A stretch of DNA of 64,000 nt from Microcoleus sp. bin38.metabat.b11b12b14.051 (GTDB lineage Bacteria; Cyanobacteriota; Cyanobacteriia; Cyanobacteriales; Microcoleaceae). The stretch spans positions 124,001 to 188,000 of the forward strand of contig NZ_JAAFKD010000004.1 of NCBI RefSeq assembly GCF_013299165.1, read 5' to 3'. Position numbers and translations under genes: made by a program. Positions 18,842 to 28,281 of this stretch are shown one piece after another; within the stretch, counting starts at the first letter, position 1; each line of letters begins with the position of its first letter. Below the pieces are notes generated by a model. It searched no databases. It saw only the letters and a program-made list of their open reading frames with translations, and was not told the origin of the DNA.

Positions 18842-19240
18842 ATGAACGCTCCCACCTATAACACTCATTCTGTCACTTGCCCGATTTGCAACCGTTCCAG
18901 CATCGTGGGCCCAGTCGGAATGGTCAGCGGACTATTCACCTGTCCCCACTGCCATTCTCATATGGTAATTAGCTGGAGCGGTCATTTTGTCCGCGATCCT
19001 TTTACTCTCAAACAACTGACGGTGGGAAAGATGCTCAGGCGCGAGAGCAGGCCCTTAGCTCGCCTCCAGCGCGACTTTGGGCTGGGCAAGCATTTCCCGC
19101 TGCTGGCGATTTTGGGAAGTGTGGTATTTTTGGGATGCGCGATCGCCGCTACAGAACAATCGCTGCCCCGGCAGAATTCATTTCAAGGATTTTTAGAGTG
19201 GGTGAGCGCCCCTGGTAGTTCCCCAGATGCCTCGCGTTAA
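18842..19240 (+). CDS. Small zinc-ribbon membrane protein
   Basis: Start set at ATG 18842; the frame is open further upstream but runs through non-coding hairpin repeats. The product is about 132 residues. An N-terminal zinc ribbon is clear: CPICNRSSIVGPVGMVSG then CPHCHSH, i.e. two Cys-x2-Cys/His knuckles. A hydrophobic segment LLAILGSVVFLGCAIAA near residue 90-106 is a likely single membrane helix. Function unknown. Zinc-ribbon membrane proteins of this layout are common and uncharacterised. Confidence 0.75.
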   Translation: MNAPTYNTHSVTCPICNRSSIVGPVGMVSGLFTCPHCHSHMVISWSGHFVRDPFTLKQLTVGKMLRRESRPLARLQRDFGLGKHFPLLAILGSVVFLGCAIAATEQSLPRQNSFQGFLEWVSAPGSSPDASR

Positions 19241-19513
19241 CAATTCTCAACATAAATTGTGACAGATATTCCGTGCAAATATCTATTCCTTTAGGTAGAG
19301 ATAACCATATAACACTTAGGTGCTCGAATTCCAGGAAACCTGGTTTTTAGGGATTGGGTGGCTGTAACGAATAACGAATTATGTTCTCGGAAAACCGAGT
19401 TTCTGAGTCCCCGTGCGTCAGTCCTAGCAGTCTGAGCCGAGACTAATTCTCAAAAGTAGCAAGATTTTTGAGAAGCCGTTTCGGCTTGGGATTTAATCGG
19501 CCCCAATCCAAGT

Positions 19514-20740
19514 CTAATTGACAAACTCAGCAATTTTGCTAACTGCGGCTGCCAAAATTTCTGGCGGCTCAACTAAGGCAAATCGCACGTAGCCTTCTCC
19601 TGATTTCCCGAAACCGGCGCCGGGGGAAGCTGCGACTCCTGTACTCTGTACTAGCTGAGTGCAAAATTTCACGGAATCCGAGGCCCAAGGTGCTGGTAGT
19701 TTCGCCCAGACGTACATGGTGGCGGGGGGTACGGGTACTTCCCAGCCGATCGCGCTAAGCGCATTTACAAAGGCATCTCGTCGTTTTCTGAAGGTTTGTA
19801 CACTGCTGGTGACGGTATCTTGGGGGCCGGTTAATGCCGAGATCCCTCCGTTCAAAATCCCTAGATATTGGTTGAAGTCTACTGCTGCTTTGACTTGTCG
19901 CAGGGCTGCAATTAGTTCGGGATTGCCGATCGCATATCCGACTCGAAAACCTCCCATGCTGTAGGATTTGGATAGGGTGAAAAACTCGATCGCCACACTC
20001 TTATCTCGATCCGCCTGAAAAATCGACGGCGCCATCAATTTGCGGTTTTCCTCGATATCGGAGGAGGAGGACGGGCCAGGGGGCACCGCCCCTACGGCAT
20101 CGTCAAACACCAAATCCACATAGGGGAAATCGTGCACTAAAACGAGATCGTGTTGGCGACAAAAAGTCACTGCTTTCTCAAAAAATGCCAGCGGGGCGAT
20201 CGCAGTTGTAGGATTGTGAGGATAGCTCAAAACCATCATCTTCGACTGAGCCAAGATAGGCATCGGAATATCTTCAAATACTGGCAAAAACAGATTTTCT
20301 GCTAATAGTGGCATCGGGTAAATTTGACCGCCAGCCAAATAGACACCGCCCGCGTGGGAAGGATAGCCCGGATCGAGCAGCAAGGCAAAATCTCCGGGGT
20401 TTAGCACTGCTAAAGGCATATGGGCCGTGCCTTCTTGGGAACCAATTAACGGTAGGACTTCTGTGGCTGGATTGACTGCAATCCCGAATTTTTTCTCGTA
20501 CCAGGAAGCTGCTGCTTCCCGGAAAGAGCGGGTGCCGTTAAACAGCAAATAGCCGTGGGTGCTGGAGTCGGATAGCGATCGGGCGATCGCATCTGTAATG
20601 TGAGCGGCAGCGGGCAAATCGGAAGAACCTAGAGACAAATCGATCACATTCTGTCCGGCGGCTCTTGCTAAACTTTTCGCCCGATCCATATCGGCAAATA
20701 CGTTAAATTGCAGGGGTTCTAAACGGTTGGCAAATTTCAT
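19514..20740 (-). CDS. PLP-dependent class I/II aminotransferase (LL-diaminopimelate/aspartate type)
   Basis: Transfers an amino group using pyridoxal phosphate. The 408 residues show the fold-type I pattern: GSQEGTAHMPLAVLNPGD, the LSYPHNPTTA loop near 171-180, HDFPYVDL near 203-210 and the Schiff-base lysine in TLSKSYSMGGFRVG (Lys about 258). Overall character is close to DapL-like and aspartate aminotransferases; the substrate cannot be fixed from sequence. Residues about 213-245 form an unusual insertion (VGAVPPGPSSSSDIEENRK). Its DNA at about 20060-20100 resembles the 'ggggcaccgcccctac' dispersed repeat seen at 36000-36090, so a repeat seems to have entered the gene in frame. Confidence 0.9.
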   Translation of the reverse strand: MKFANRLEPLQFNVFADMDRAKSLARAAGQNVIDLSLGSSDLPAAAHITDAIARSLSDSSTHGYLLFNGTRSFREAAASWYEKKFGIAVNPATEVLPLIGSQEGTAHMPLAVLNPGDFALLLDPGYPSHAGGVYLAGGQIYPMPLLAENLFLPVFEDIPMPILAQSKMMVLSYPHNPTTAIAPLAFFEKAVTFCRQHDLVLVHDFPYVDLVFDDAVGAVPPGPSSSSDIEENRKLMAPSIFQADRDKSVAIEFFTLSKSYSMGGFRVGYAIGNPELIAALRQVKAAVDFNQYLGILNGGISALTGPQDTVTSSVQTFRKRRDAFVNALSAIGWEVPVPPATMYVWAKLPAPWASDSVKFCTQLVQSTGVAASPGAGFGKSGEGYVRFALVEPPEILAAAVSKIAEFVN

Positions 20741-20936
20741 ATTTTTTGTGGCTTTTGAGGATATTAATCAATCATTTTAAATTGATTAGAACTGATTATT
20801 TTTGATAGGTTTTTTAGAGATTTTTTTTAACCACAGAGAGCGCAGAGGGCGCAGAGTAAGAGAGAGATGTTGGGGAAATATGGGATTTATATAGTTGTGA
20901 GTTGGGAGTTAGAAACTCCCGAATCCTTTGCAAACT

Positions 20937-21260
20937 TTATAAGTGACTTTCTAGCAAACCGATCAATTTTTCTTTGTTAATGGCTCCTTCGTGGGAAAGG
21001 ACTACTTCGCCATTTTTAAACAGTCTGAGAGCGGGGACTCCTTCTACTTTATACTGCTTGACAGTAGTAGGATTGGGGTCAATTTCCATTTTAACCACTT
21101 TGAGGTCGCTGTAGTTGGCTGCTACCCAGTCGATCGAGGGCGCGATCAGTTTGCAAGGCCCGCACCAAGATGCCCAAAAATAGGCAAGCACTGGTTGCTC
21201 TGCTTTCATGACTTCTGTTTCAAATTTTTCGTCGTTAATGACAATTACACTGTTGCTCAT
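20937..21260 (-). CDS. trxA: Thioredoxin
   Basis: Disulfide reductase of the cytoplasm. Start set at ATG 21260 (MSNSVIVIND), giving 107 residues, the standard thioredoxin length; a GTG 12 codons upstream would add a tail of non-coding origin. The active site WASWCGPCKLIAPSIDW and the cis-proline in VEGVPALRLFKNGEV are intact. The target and exact type (m, x or y) cannot be told. Downstream, at about 20818-20870, lies a run of 'cacagagagcgcagagggcgcagag' sequence, common between cyanobacterial genes. Confidence 0.94.
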   Translation of the reverse strand: MSNSVIVINDEKFETEVMKAEQPVLAYFWASWCGPCKLIAPSIDWVAANYSDLKVVKMEIDPNPTTVKQYKVEGVPALRLFKNGEVVLSHEGAINKEKLIGLLESHL

Positions 21261-21286
21261 GGTTGTACGATGATTTTTCCTGATTA

Positions 21287-21760
21287 TTTTTGACACTCCT
21301 CAGCTATCGAGGCGTGAGGATTCTTAATTCAGCGACTGACCTTAAAATGTTACGTTCTTTCGACAATATTCAAACTTTTTAACCGTAGAAACCTACCAAT
21401 TAACGAGCTTGATTCGCAGCCACCCCAGTGGGTCTATCTCCAAAAGCGTACTAGGATATTGACCTAGAGTTTGGGTATGCCCTACCCTACTTAATAAAAA
21501 AGAAATTAATTATTTATTTTTGTTTACTGGTTTTGGAACTATTTTTTAAGTTCCTGACTGTTTTAAGAGTTTTCGTCGCTCTTTGTCCCCCAGTTTATGC
21601 CTAAAAGTGTGTCTAATGTTTCACGATGGCAAAGGAGTTTAACCTTGACTATTATATGATACTATATTAATCCGTGCGTGATTTCCGAGTTTTTGAGAAA
21701 CTTTTAAGAAATTAAAGCCGTCCTAGAAAGACGGGGTTTTAGACCCATTCCTTTGATAAA
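21287..21760 (-). mobile_element. Possible decayed IS200/IS605-type tnpB remnant
   Basis: On the minus strand just upstream of trxA, a short frame reads NPHASIAEECQK followed by a stop. I recall this as a typical C-terminal end of cyanobacterial IS200/IS605 TnpB proteins (from memory). Further along, 21718-21734 is a stem CCGTC-GACGG followed by GGTTTTAGACCC, also often seen around such elements. No intact transposase frame is left. The rest of 21261-21869 holds no gene. Confidence 0.35.
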
Positions 21761-21869
21761 GCACGGGCGGGCGTTCAACTTGCGCCAAATTAAAAGACAG
21801 GCACAAAAACTGTTACTAATTTTAAAACATTCTGTCAATTATTGACTGCAAACTCAGGAATGAGGACTA

Positions 21870-22607
21870 ATGGCTAATTCTGTATGGCGTTTAATTCCGC
21901 TGCTGTCGGCGTCTGGTAATGTGCAGATGGCGATCGACAAATGGCTGCTAGAAAAGCATCTAGCGGGGAAAAATCCGCCAACTCTGCGATTTTACACCTG
22001 GGCACCGGCGGCGATTTCCTTGGGCTACCACCAGCAGCGCTGGCCGGAGTTTTGGCAGCAGTTGTCTTGGGAGGGAAAGCCTTTGGAGTTGGTGAGACGC
22101 CCCAGTGGCGGGCGCGCGGTGCTCCACCAAGGAGATTTAACTTATGCAGTGGTGGCGTCGGGATTTGACAGCAGCCGCTTGAAAGCTTATCACACTATTT
22201 GTGAGTTTTTGATCGAAGGTTGGCGGGCGATGGGTGTGGATTTGCACTATGGCGAAGCTAAACGGAGTTACATTCACAATCCGAATTGTTTTGGTACGGC
22301 GACGGGTGCGGATTTAGTGACTGTTGATGGCTGCAAGTTGATTGGTAGCGCGCAATTGCGGCGGGGTGATGCTATTTTGCAGCACGGTTCGATGCGTTTG
22401 CGATCGGATGTTGGTTTGTTTTCTCATGTTTTTGGTGAGCAATTAATTCCTGTCCAATTACCTCTATCTGAAAAGGGAGATGATTTGATTCCGACGGTAA
22501 TTGATGCTTTGAGTGCGGCGGCTTGTCGGTGTTTTGATATTGATTTGGAGGTGCGGCCGCTTTCGGATGAGGAGTGGAAGGAGATTTGGGAATTTACCAG
22601 TAATTAA
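21870..22607 (+). CDS. Lipoate-protein ligase A-like (biotin/lipoate A/B ligase family)
   Basis: Likely attaches lipoate or a related octanoyl group to lipoyl domains. The 245 residues begin MANSVWRLIPLL with a GAGG-type ribosome site 7-10 bases ahead. Family marks: PAAISLGYHQ, the RRPSGGRAVLHQGDLTYAVV block that binds the lipoyl-AMP, and further on GADLVTVDGCKLIGSAQLRR with the lysine expected at the acyl site. The C-terminal accessory domain of E. coli LplA is absent, as is usual for the short cyanobacterial proteins. Substrate preference (lipoate, octanoate) is not decidable here. Confidence 0.88.
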   Translation: MANSVWRLIPLLSASGNVQMAIDKWLLEKHLAGKNPPTLRFYTWAPAAISLGYHQQRWPEFWQQLSWEGKPLELVRRPSGGRAVLHQGDLTYAVVASGFDSSRLKAYHTICEFLIEGWRAMGVDLHYGEAKRSYIHNPNCFGTATGADLVTVDGCKLIGSAQLRRGDAILQHGSMRLRSDVGLFSHVFGEQLIPVQLPLSEKGDDLIPTVIDALSAAACRCFDIDLEVRPLSDEEWKEIWEFTSN

Positions 22608-22943
22608 GCTGTTTTACATTGAATTTTTCGGAACAGCCAAGATGGCCGTTCCACAAGAGAATTTCTAAAATCATTCTTAGGGGCAAATCAATAAGGAATG
22701 AAAATTTAATAACTTGCACAAGTTTGTGGGGTGTCTCGCCCGCCCTCTCACAAGGGCGGGCGAGACACCCCACAATAACAATTAAAATTGTAAGTTATTT
22801 AATTTGTGATCCTAAGTATGCTGCTTTTTGGGAACAGCCAAGAGGGCCGCTCCACAAGAGATTTTTGGTATGATTATTGTGGGTGGGTGCTCTTGGCAAC
22901 ACGTAAAAAGTTAGATGGGAATTTGATTAAAATGCAGTAGAGT
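22608..22943. repeat. Intergenic repeat cluster with a perfect 22-bp hairpin
   Basis: A perfect inverted repeat (22725-22746 and 22753-22774, arms starting TGTGGGGTGTCTCGCCCGCC, loop of six bases) sits between two smaller hairpins of the type 'ggaacagccaagatggccgttcc' at about 22628-22650 and 22830-22853. No coding frame supported. The layout suggests a small palindromic element. Confidence 0.8.
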
Positions 22944-23732
22944 TTATGGTTGCGGCTGAATTTGGACGATCGGCTCTTTGGCAATTTCGCTCAATTTCAC
23001 TGAACCGAGCAAGCTTTCCCAATCTGCCTGGATCGCTTCATTTGTCGGGAAAGTGCGGCGAGCGGCAGCTAGATTGCTCAGGGCATCTAGCCAAATCCCA
23101 TTTTTAGCATAAATAAAGATTTTCTCGCGCGCATCTGCCTGCTCTAATTGACTGCGGATATCTGCACTGAGATTAACTCGCTCCACTTTACCGATCGCAA
23201 GTAGGTCTCCCGCTCTGTCTGTTGGGTTGCAAATCAGTGTAAAATTCCAAGTGTAGCTTTTGCCTGCTTCCAAGGCAGGGACATTGCTGTTAGCAGGGAT
23301 ACTAACCGCGATCACTCCTGATAAATTCTTCACCGCGAGAGTCTGTTGATAAATCTGCTTGCCGCTGGGATCTAGTAGGGTAAATTCGGCTGATTCGGCC
23401 TCTGTTTGAGGCAAGTAGAAAAACAATGTTGGATAGTCGGAAACAGTGCGTTCGGTTTTATTGTTACGGACTAATGCTCTGAAACTTAGCTGATCCTTGG
23501 TCAGACAGGCGCCGCGGATTGGTCTGGGGTCTGGATTGGGGACTTGGGGGGGTCGATCGATATCTTCAGCAGTCGGAGCGAAGCGCGGCCCTCCTGGTTG
23601 ACTGGATGGCTTGCCGGTGCGCCCCCAGCCCGGTGGCAGATCCTGTCCCAGAGCTGCAAATTGGCAAGCGTTGAATCCTCCTATCGACAATATGGCACAA
23701 AAGGCGATCGTTTTTAGCCTAAAATTAGTCAT
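22944..23732 (-). CDS. DUF928 family secreted protein
   Basis: Uncharacterised cyanobacterial family. The 262 residues start with a signal-like segment (about 1-30, LKTIAFCAILSIGGFNACQFAALG), then a Pro/Arg-rich linker, then the DUF928 region from about 75 to 245 with TLFFYLPQTEAESAEFTLLD, GKSYTWNFTLICNP and GIWLDALSNLAAARR. A ribosome site GAGGGT stands 7 bases before the ATG. It is followed upstream on the same strand by a CHASE2-cyclase gene. DUF928 genes are often near CHASE2 sensors in cyanobacteria (from general knowledge), so a shared role is plausible. Confidence 0.87.
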   Translation of the reverse strand: MTNFRLKTIAFCAILSIGGFNACQFAALGQDLPPGWGRTGKPSSQPGGPRFAPTAEDIDRPPQVPNPDPRPIRGACLTKDQLSFRALVRNNKTERTVSDYPTLFFYLPQTEAESAEFTLLDPSGKQIYQQTLAVKNLSGVIAVSIPANSNVPALEAGKSYTWNFTLICNPTDRAGDLLAIGKVERVNLSADIRSQLEQADAREKIFIYAKNGIWLDALSNLAAARRTFPTNEAIQADWESLLGSVKLSEIAKEPIVQIQPQP

Positions 23733-23779
23733 TTTTACCCTCGGAGTTTCCTGATTTTTTAAACTTCTGTTATGTAGTT

Positions 23780-25738
23780 TTACGGTGGCGATATTTCTCC
23801 TCCCAAGACGCGGTACACATTAACTTTTTCCTGCCTGCCTTTTAAGGGTAAAGCTCCCCAAGATTCTACCTCAAATTTTCCTTGAAGGTGTACTAAAGTT
23901 TCTTCGGCAATCAATATCCGGCAGGTATCCTCTTGCCGATCTTTTTCACAGCTTTCGAGGCGAGCAGCGATATTGACACTATCGCCAATCACTCCATATT
24001 CTAAACGAGTTTTTCCCCCCAAACTGCCCACCATTATCGGCCCGGTAAAAATTCCGACCCGCATTTTTGCCTGCGGTAAACCGCGAGCGAGCCAATTTCG
24101 ATTCATGGCTCCCAAGCCCGAACTTATAGCGAGAGCGCAAGATACGGCAAGGCGAGCATCTTCGGCTATTTCTTCGGCAGTTGTGTGGGGAATTGGTACG
24201 CCAAATACTGCCAGCATTCCATCTCCGGTAAATTTATTAATCACGCCTTGATATTTTTGTACTTCCTGGGCCATTGCTGATAAGTATTCGTTTAACCAAG
24301 GCATTACTATTTCTGGCGGCAGTTGTTCGCAAATCGTGCTAAAACCCTGCAAGTCTGTCATGAGCATTGTAGCAGTCAGTCTTTGGCCCGGCAATAGCCC
24401 CGACTCTAGGAGATGAACGCGCTCTTTCCACAAAGCATTAGCGATCGCGGGTGAAGTTTGCTGTCCTAACAGTTTCATGACAGTTTCTTGCTGCTGCTTT
24501 GACTGGTGGTACTTGTAGGTGACGATCGCTGCTGGGACGGTTACAAATTCCAGAGTCGGCGCTATTATTGGTATCCACCCTTGTTGAGCGAACAGAAAAA
24601 ATGTGAATCCCCACAATATGCCGCCTAGGGCGATCGCGCTGGCCGCGAAACTGAGCGTATTTTCTAAGCGCCAAGCCAAACAGCCGCTCGCTGCTCCCCA
24701 AACAGCTATCCACAGGATTTCTTGCCATTCATCCCAAAACCAAAATAGCTTTGTGCCGTCTAAAACTGCGCTGAGAATCTGGCTAGTTGCCGTTGCGTGA
24801 ATGAATACCCCTTCCATGAGACGGCGATCGCGGGGAGTAGCGCTGTAAGGAGTAGAAAAAATATCTTTGACTGTTCTGGCTGTAACCCCGATTATGACTA
24901 TTTTACCCTTAACTAATGTGGGGTCTAGTTTGCCCTCCAAAACTTGAGTTAGGGTCACGGCTTTTGCGACTGTAGGAGAGCGGTAATTGAGCAATATCTG
25001 GTAGCTTCGATCGTCAATTTTCTGATAACCTCCAGAGTTGGATTGCAAAACTGGAAACAGAGTTTTTCCGATATAAATTTCTTGATTGTCTGTAAATTTT
25101 GCGTTGATATTTTGAGTCTGAAAATATTTAAAAGCTAGGCGCATGGCAAAGGAAGTATGACTTGATGTTCCATCGGACATAAACATCATTTGTCGGCGCA
25201 CTGTGCCGTCTGGATCGTGGACTAAATCGTTAAATCCTATCCTGGTTGGTGGTATGTTGGGAGGTGGCTCGGCTCGATCGTCGTCAGAGTCACCGATGAA
25301 CGTAATCGGGATAACTTTGGGGTTTTTCAATTGAGCGGCTAATTCTGCATTTCCCGGTTCGTAGGGGATATCGCGAATGATATCCAGACCAATAGCGACG
25401 GGTTCCAGACTGGCTATGGAGGCGATCGCGCGAGCTAAAACGCGATCGGAAAGCGGCCATCTCTTATAAGCGTGAATGTCTTTGTCTGTAATTGTGACTA
25501 CCAGCAACCTCGGGTCAACACCCGGATCGGGGCGCAACTGCACCATCACGTCAAAAGCCTTTAATTCCAATGGCTGCAACCAGCCTAAATGTCGCAATCC
25601 CAAGAGAGTTCCCGTCACTACCAGCCAGGTAATAGCCAGAGGTTGCAAGTCAGCGAAGGGGAAAGAATAAGTTAAGTTTTTCCAACTCCAACGTTTGGGC
25701 CCCAATTTATGATAGTAATTCTTCAAAAAATTGGGCAT
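23780..25738 (-). CDS. CHASE2-domain adenylate/guanylate cyclase
   Basis: A membrane sensor that probably makes cyclic nucleotide in response to an external signal. The 652 residues run: an N-terminal membrane helix (about 30-50), an extracytoplasmic CHASE2 domain (about 60-330) with DVMVQLRPDPGVDPRLLVVTI and VKGKIVIIGVTA, three membrane helices (about 335-410), then a class III cyclase catalytic domain (about 450-640). The metal-binding aspartates are in MLMTDLQGFSTIC and FTGDGMLAVFGVP, and the RVGIFTGPIMVG block is intact. Base preference (ATP or GTP) is not clear. DUF928 gene follows 50 bases downstream. Confidence 0.95.
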   Translation of the reverse strand: MPNFLKNYYHKLGPKRWSWKNLTYSFPFADLQPLAITWLVVTGTLLGLRHLGWLQPLELKAFDVMVQLRPDPGVDPRLLVVTITDKDIHAYKRWPLSDRVLARAIASIASLEPVAIGLDIIRDIPYEPGNAELAAQLKNPKVIPITFIGDSDDDRAEPPPNIPPTRIGFNDLVHDPDGTVRRQMMFMSDGTSSHTSFAMRLAFKYFQTQNINAKFTDNQEIYIGKTLFPVLQSNSGGYQKIDDRSYQILLNYRSPTVAKAVTLTQVLEGKLDPTLVKGKIVIIGVTARTVKDIFSTPYSATPRDRRLMEGVFIHATATSQILSAVLDGTKLFWFWDEWQEILWIAVWGAASGCLAWRLENTLSFAASAIALGGILWGFTFFLFAQQGWIPIIAPTLEFVTVPAAIVTYKYHQSKQQQETVMKLLGQQTSPAIANALWKERVHLLESGLLPGQRLTATMLMTDLQGFSTICEQLPPEIVMPWLNEYLSAMAQEVQKYQGVINKFTGDGMLAVFGVPIPHTTAEEIAEDARLAVSCALAISSGLGAMNRNWLARGLPQAKMRVGIFTGPIMVGSLGGKTRLEYGVIGDSVNIAARLESCEKDRQEDTCRILIAEETLVHLQGKFEVESWGALPLKGRQEKVNVYRVLGGEISPP

Positions 25739-25932
25739 AATTCTTGTTTGAATCTTCCTTTATATCTGTGGGCTGGCTTTTGTCGTGCTGTGCCCGATCG
25801 CGAGTCTGGTATAATCGAAAGCGAGCGGGTACAGCACTCGAATAAAAATAAAAACGGTTTGTAGACTGCCTAGAGATGCTCCCACCTGCTAAATCTTAGC
25901 TTCTGACTAATCCCGATTGCAAAGCGATATTT

Positions 25933-27129
25933 TTAATCTTCCTGTGCTGTTTTGGCGATCGCACTTAAGTGCAATCCCTGCGGATAGCTGTTTTCTTCTT
26001 TGCTGCGCTTGATGTCAGCTTCCGAAATCTTGGGTTTGAGGTATTTTGCCAGCACTTTAATCGCGTCGCCTCGATCGATCGTCCCTACGACGGCACCAAT
26101 GGACGAGATGACGATGATTCGCGGGAGTTGGCGGGCTTCCATGGTGTTAATTACTTCTGCGAGGGACGCTTTTTCTGAGACTGTCGGAGTTTTGGCTAGG
26201 GGTTGCAAAATGTTGTGCAGCGTCTGAATTTGCCACTGACTGCGCTCCGTACAGCGGATATCGTCGATCGACACTAGACCCAAATCCCGCCCGTTAGACG
26301 AAGCAATGTAAAATGGAAATGGGTTGACTTCTAACAAGTAGCGATCGGCAAATTCTCGCAGACTTAAATCTGCATCGACAACTCGAAACTCGCGGCTCAT
26401 CGCATCGGCTGCTTTGGTTTTGAGCAGTGCTTCTTGCAAGGAAGTAAAGCGGCTATAGGCGCTAGCATTCCGAATTGCAAACAAGCCGATCAGCGCAATC
26501 CACAAGCCACCGTACAGGCGCGCCAACAAACATATACTCAAACCGAAAGCAACGGCCAACCAACCCAAAACTTGTCCTGTTTTTGCCGCCCACCGCACCC
26601 CAGCAAATCGCGAGCCGGTGATTTTCCAAATTGCTGCTTTTAAAACTTGTCCTCCGTCCAAAGGCAGGCCGGGAATTAAGTTAAACAATCCCAAAACGAG
26701 ATTGATTAGGGCTACCCTTTCGGCGATTATTGCTAGCAAACTTGCTTGGGGTAAGACTTGAGAACCCAAACCGAGGATTACAAACAGCGAGAAGCTGACG
26801 AGAGGGCCGGCAATGGCTACTTGAAAAGCTTGACCTGGAGTTTTTGATTCTGAGTCGATCGATGCAACTCCACCAAATAAGAATAGAGTAATAGAATTAA
26901 CTTTAATTCCTTGGGATATCGCAGCCAAGCTGTGACCGAGTTCGTGCAAGAGCACTGAAGCAAACAGTAGCAAAGCTATGGCAAATCCCGCACTCCAAGA
27001 GAGCGTCGGCCCCCACGAGCGATAACTGCTGGCGTATTCGCGGGTTGCCAGGGCTAAAATTATAAACCACGAATAATCTATCAGTAGCGGGATGCCAAAT
27101 AAAGAGCCGATTCGCCAACCTGTCTGCAT
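25933..27129 (-). CDS. Site-2-protease-like M50 metalloprotease with CBS domains
   Basis: Intramembrane zinc protease of the rseP/SpoIVFB group, 398 residues. The zinc motif HELGH is in LLHELGHSLAAISQG near residue 62, and the third ligand is in NLIPGLPLDGGQVLKA near 155. Several membrane helices cover about 10-220. Two CBS-type modules follow (about 235-360), marked by the paired FREFADRYLLEVNPFPFY and ASLAEVINTMEARQLPRIIV stretches, which may bind adenosyl ligands. AGGA 8 bases upstream of the ATG supports the start. Substrate unknown; such proteases often release anti-sigma factors. Confidence 0.93.
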   Translation of the reverse strand: MQTGWRIGSLFGIPLLIDYSWFIILALATREYASSYRSWGPTLSWSAGFAIALLLFASVLLHELGHSLAAISQGIKVNSITLFLFGGVASIDSESKTPGQAFQVAIAGPLVSFSLFVILGLGSQVLPQASLLAIIAERVALINLVLGLFNLIPGLPLDGGQVLKAAIWKITGSRFAGVRWAAKTGQVLGWLAVAFGLSICLLARLYGGLWIALIGLFAIRNASAYSRFTSLQEALLKTKAADAMSREFRVVDADLSLREFADRYLLEVNPFPFYIASSNGRDLGLVSIDDIRCTERSQWQIQTLHNILQPLAKTPTVSEKASLAEVINTMEARQLPRIIVISSIGAVVGTIDRGDAIKVLAKYLKPKISEADIKRSKEENSYPQGLHLSAIAKTAQED

Positions 27130-27210
27130 GAAAGTTTCCTGGGAAAGGAGAGCAAGAAAGAGTTTCTATTATATCTTTTATAACTCTTGCCTTTCCCCGA
27201 ACTCTGATTT

Positions 27211-27495
27211 TTACAGAACTCCGGCGTTACCCAAGCCCAAGATGACTCCAGCCCCCAGCAAGTGCCCCAAGCTGCCTGTGGCCAGCAGTTCTGGGACGCC
27301 GAAGCCTTTGAACATTCCTGGGACTGCAACGGGTAAAGCTGGGCCTTTGCCTCGGTGTTGCTTGTTGATGCCGTAGTAGCCGATCGCGATCGCCAGCAAG
27401 TTGCATATAATCATGGTCAGTCCTACCATTGGCGACCACTCAGGCGTTGACGGTGCGCCAGCTTGTACGGCTAACAGCAAAGATGAGTTAATCAT
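27211..27495 (-). CDS. psaK: Photosystem I reaction centre subunit PsaK
   Basis: A small thylakoid membrane protein at the edge of photosystem I. The 94 residues show two membrane helices (VGLTMIICNLLAIAIGYYGI near 24-43 and the ATGSLGHLLGAGVILGLGN stretch near 72-90) around a basic loop KQHRGKGPALP, the normal PsaK layout. The N-terminal tail MINSSLLLAVQAGAPSTPEW fits the processed presequence-like start. It is on the minus strand between the M50 protease and divergent trpF. Confidence 0.95.
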   Translation of the reverse strand: MINSSLLLAVQAGAPSTPEWSPMVGLTMIICNLLAIAIGYYGINKQHRGKGPALPVAVPGMFKGFGVPELLATGSLGHLLGAGVILGLGNAGVL

Positions 27496-27630
27496 GTTTT
27501 TATGATCCTAATTTCACAGATTAATTGAGTTACAAAATTATAAAAAGCATTTCGCATTAAACTAAGATTTGTTTTAATAGTTAACAATTGGTTGATATTT
27601 TGATACAAACACCGAAACGGAGGAGCCAGA

Positions 27631-28281
27631 GTGCGGGTTAAAATTTGCGGAATTACGAAATTAGACCAGGGAATGGCGATCGCAGCTTTGGGAGCTCAGG
27701 CTTTGGGGTTTATCTGCGTGCCGGCTTCCCCGCGCTATGTCAGCCCGCAAACCATTCGCCCGATCGCCGAACAGTTGCCACAAAATGTCGATCGCATCGG
27801 CGTATTTGCTAATACCACAATAGAAAATATCTGTCAAGTAACGACCGAATCTAATTTAAGCGGGGTGCAGTTGCACGGGGATGAAACAGCGGAATATTGC
27901 GATCGGCTGCGCGAGTTTTTGCCGGGAATTGAAATTATCAAAGCTTTGAGAGTTAAGAACTCTGAAACTTTAGCCAGCGCTGCTATTTACGGCCTTCATG
28001 TCGATACTTTGCTGTTGGATGCGTACCATCGAGAACAACTCGGCGGTACTGGCTTGACGATCGACTGGATGATGTTAGCAGAGTTTGAACCGCCGTGTCC
28101 TTGGCTGCTGGCGGGCGGTTTGACGCCGGAGAATGTTTTAAGTGCGATCGATCGCGCCCAGGGCAAAAACTTCAGCGGTGTTGACCTTTCTAGCGGTGTT
28201 GAAATAGGGCCGGGAGATAAAGATTTGACCAAAGTTGCTCAGTTGTTTGCTAACTTAACTCAACTTGCTAATCATTGGTAA
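27631..28281 (+). CDS. trpF: Phosphoribosylanthranilate isomerase
   Basis: Third step of tryptophan synthesis: converts N-(5'-phosphoribosyl)anthranilate to the 1-carboxyphenylamino deoxyribulose phosphate. The start is GTG 27631, set by a strong GGAGGAG 6-9 bases ahead. The 216-residue TIM barrel opens with [14 protein letters not shown] (catalytic Cys), has [13 protein letters not shown] in the middle, the catalytic Asp in [15 protein letters not shown], and the phosphate-binding [10 protein letters not shown] and GVDLSSGVE near the end. Stand-alone, not in a trp operon here. Confidence 0.97.
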   Translation: MRVKICGITKLDQGMAIAALGAQALGFICVPASPRYVSPQTIRPIAEQLPQNVDRIGVFANTTIENICQVTTESNLSGVQLHGDETAEYCDRLREFLPGIEIIKALRVKNSETLASAAIYGLHVDTLLLDAYHREQLGGTGLTIDWMMLAEFEPPCPWLLAGGLTPENVLSAIDRAQGKNFSGVDLSSGVEIGPGDKDLTKVAQLFANLTQLANHW

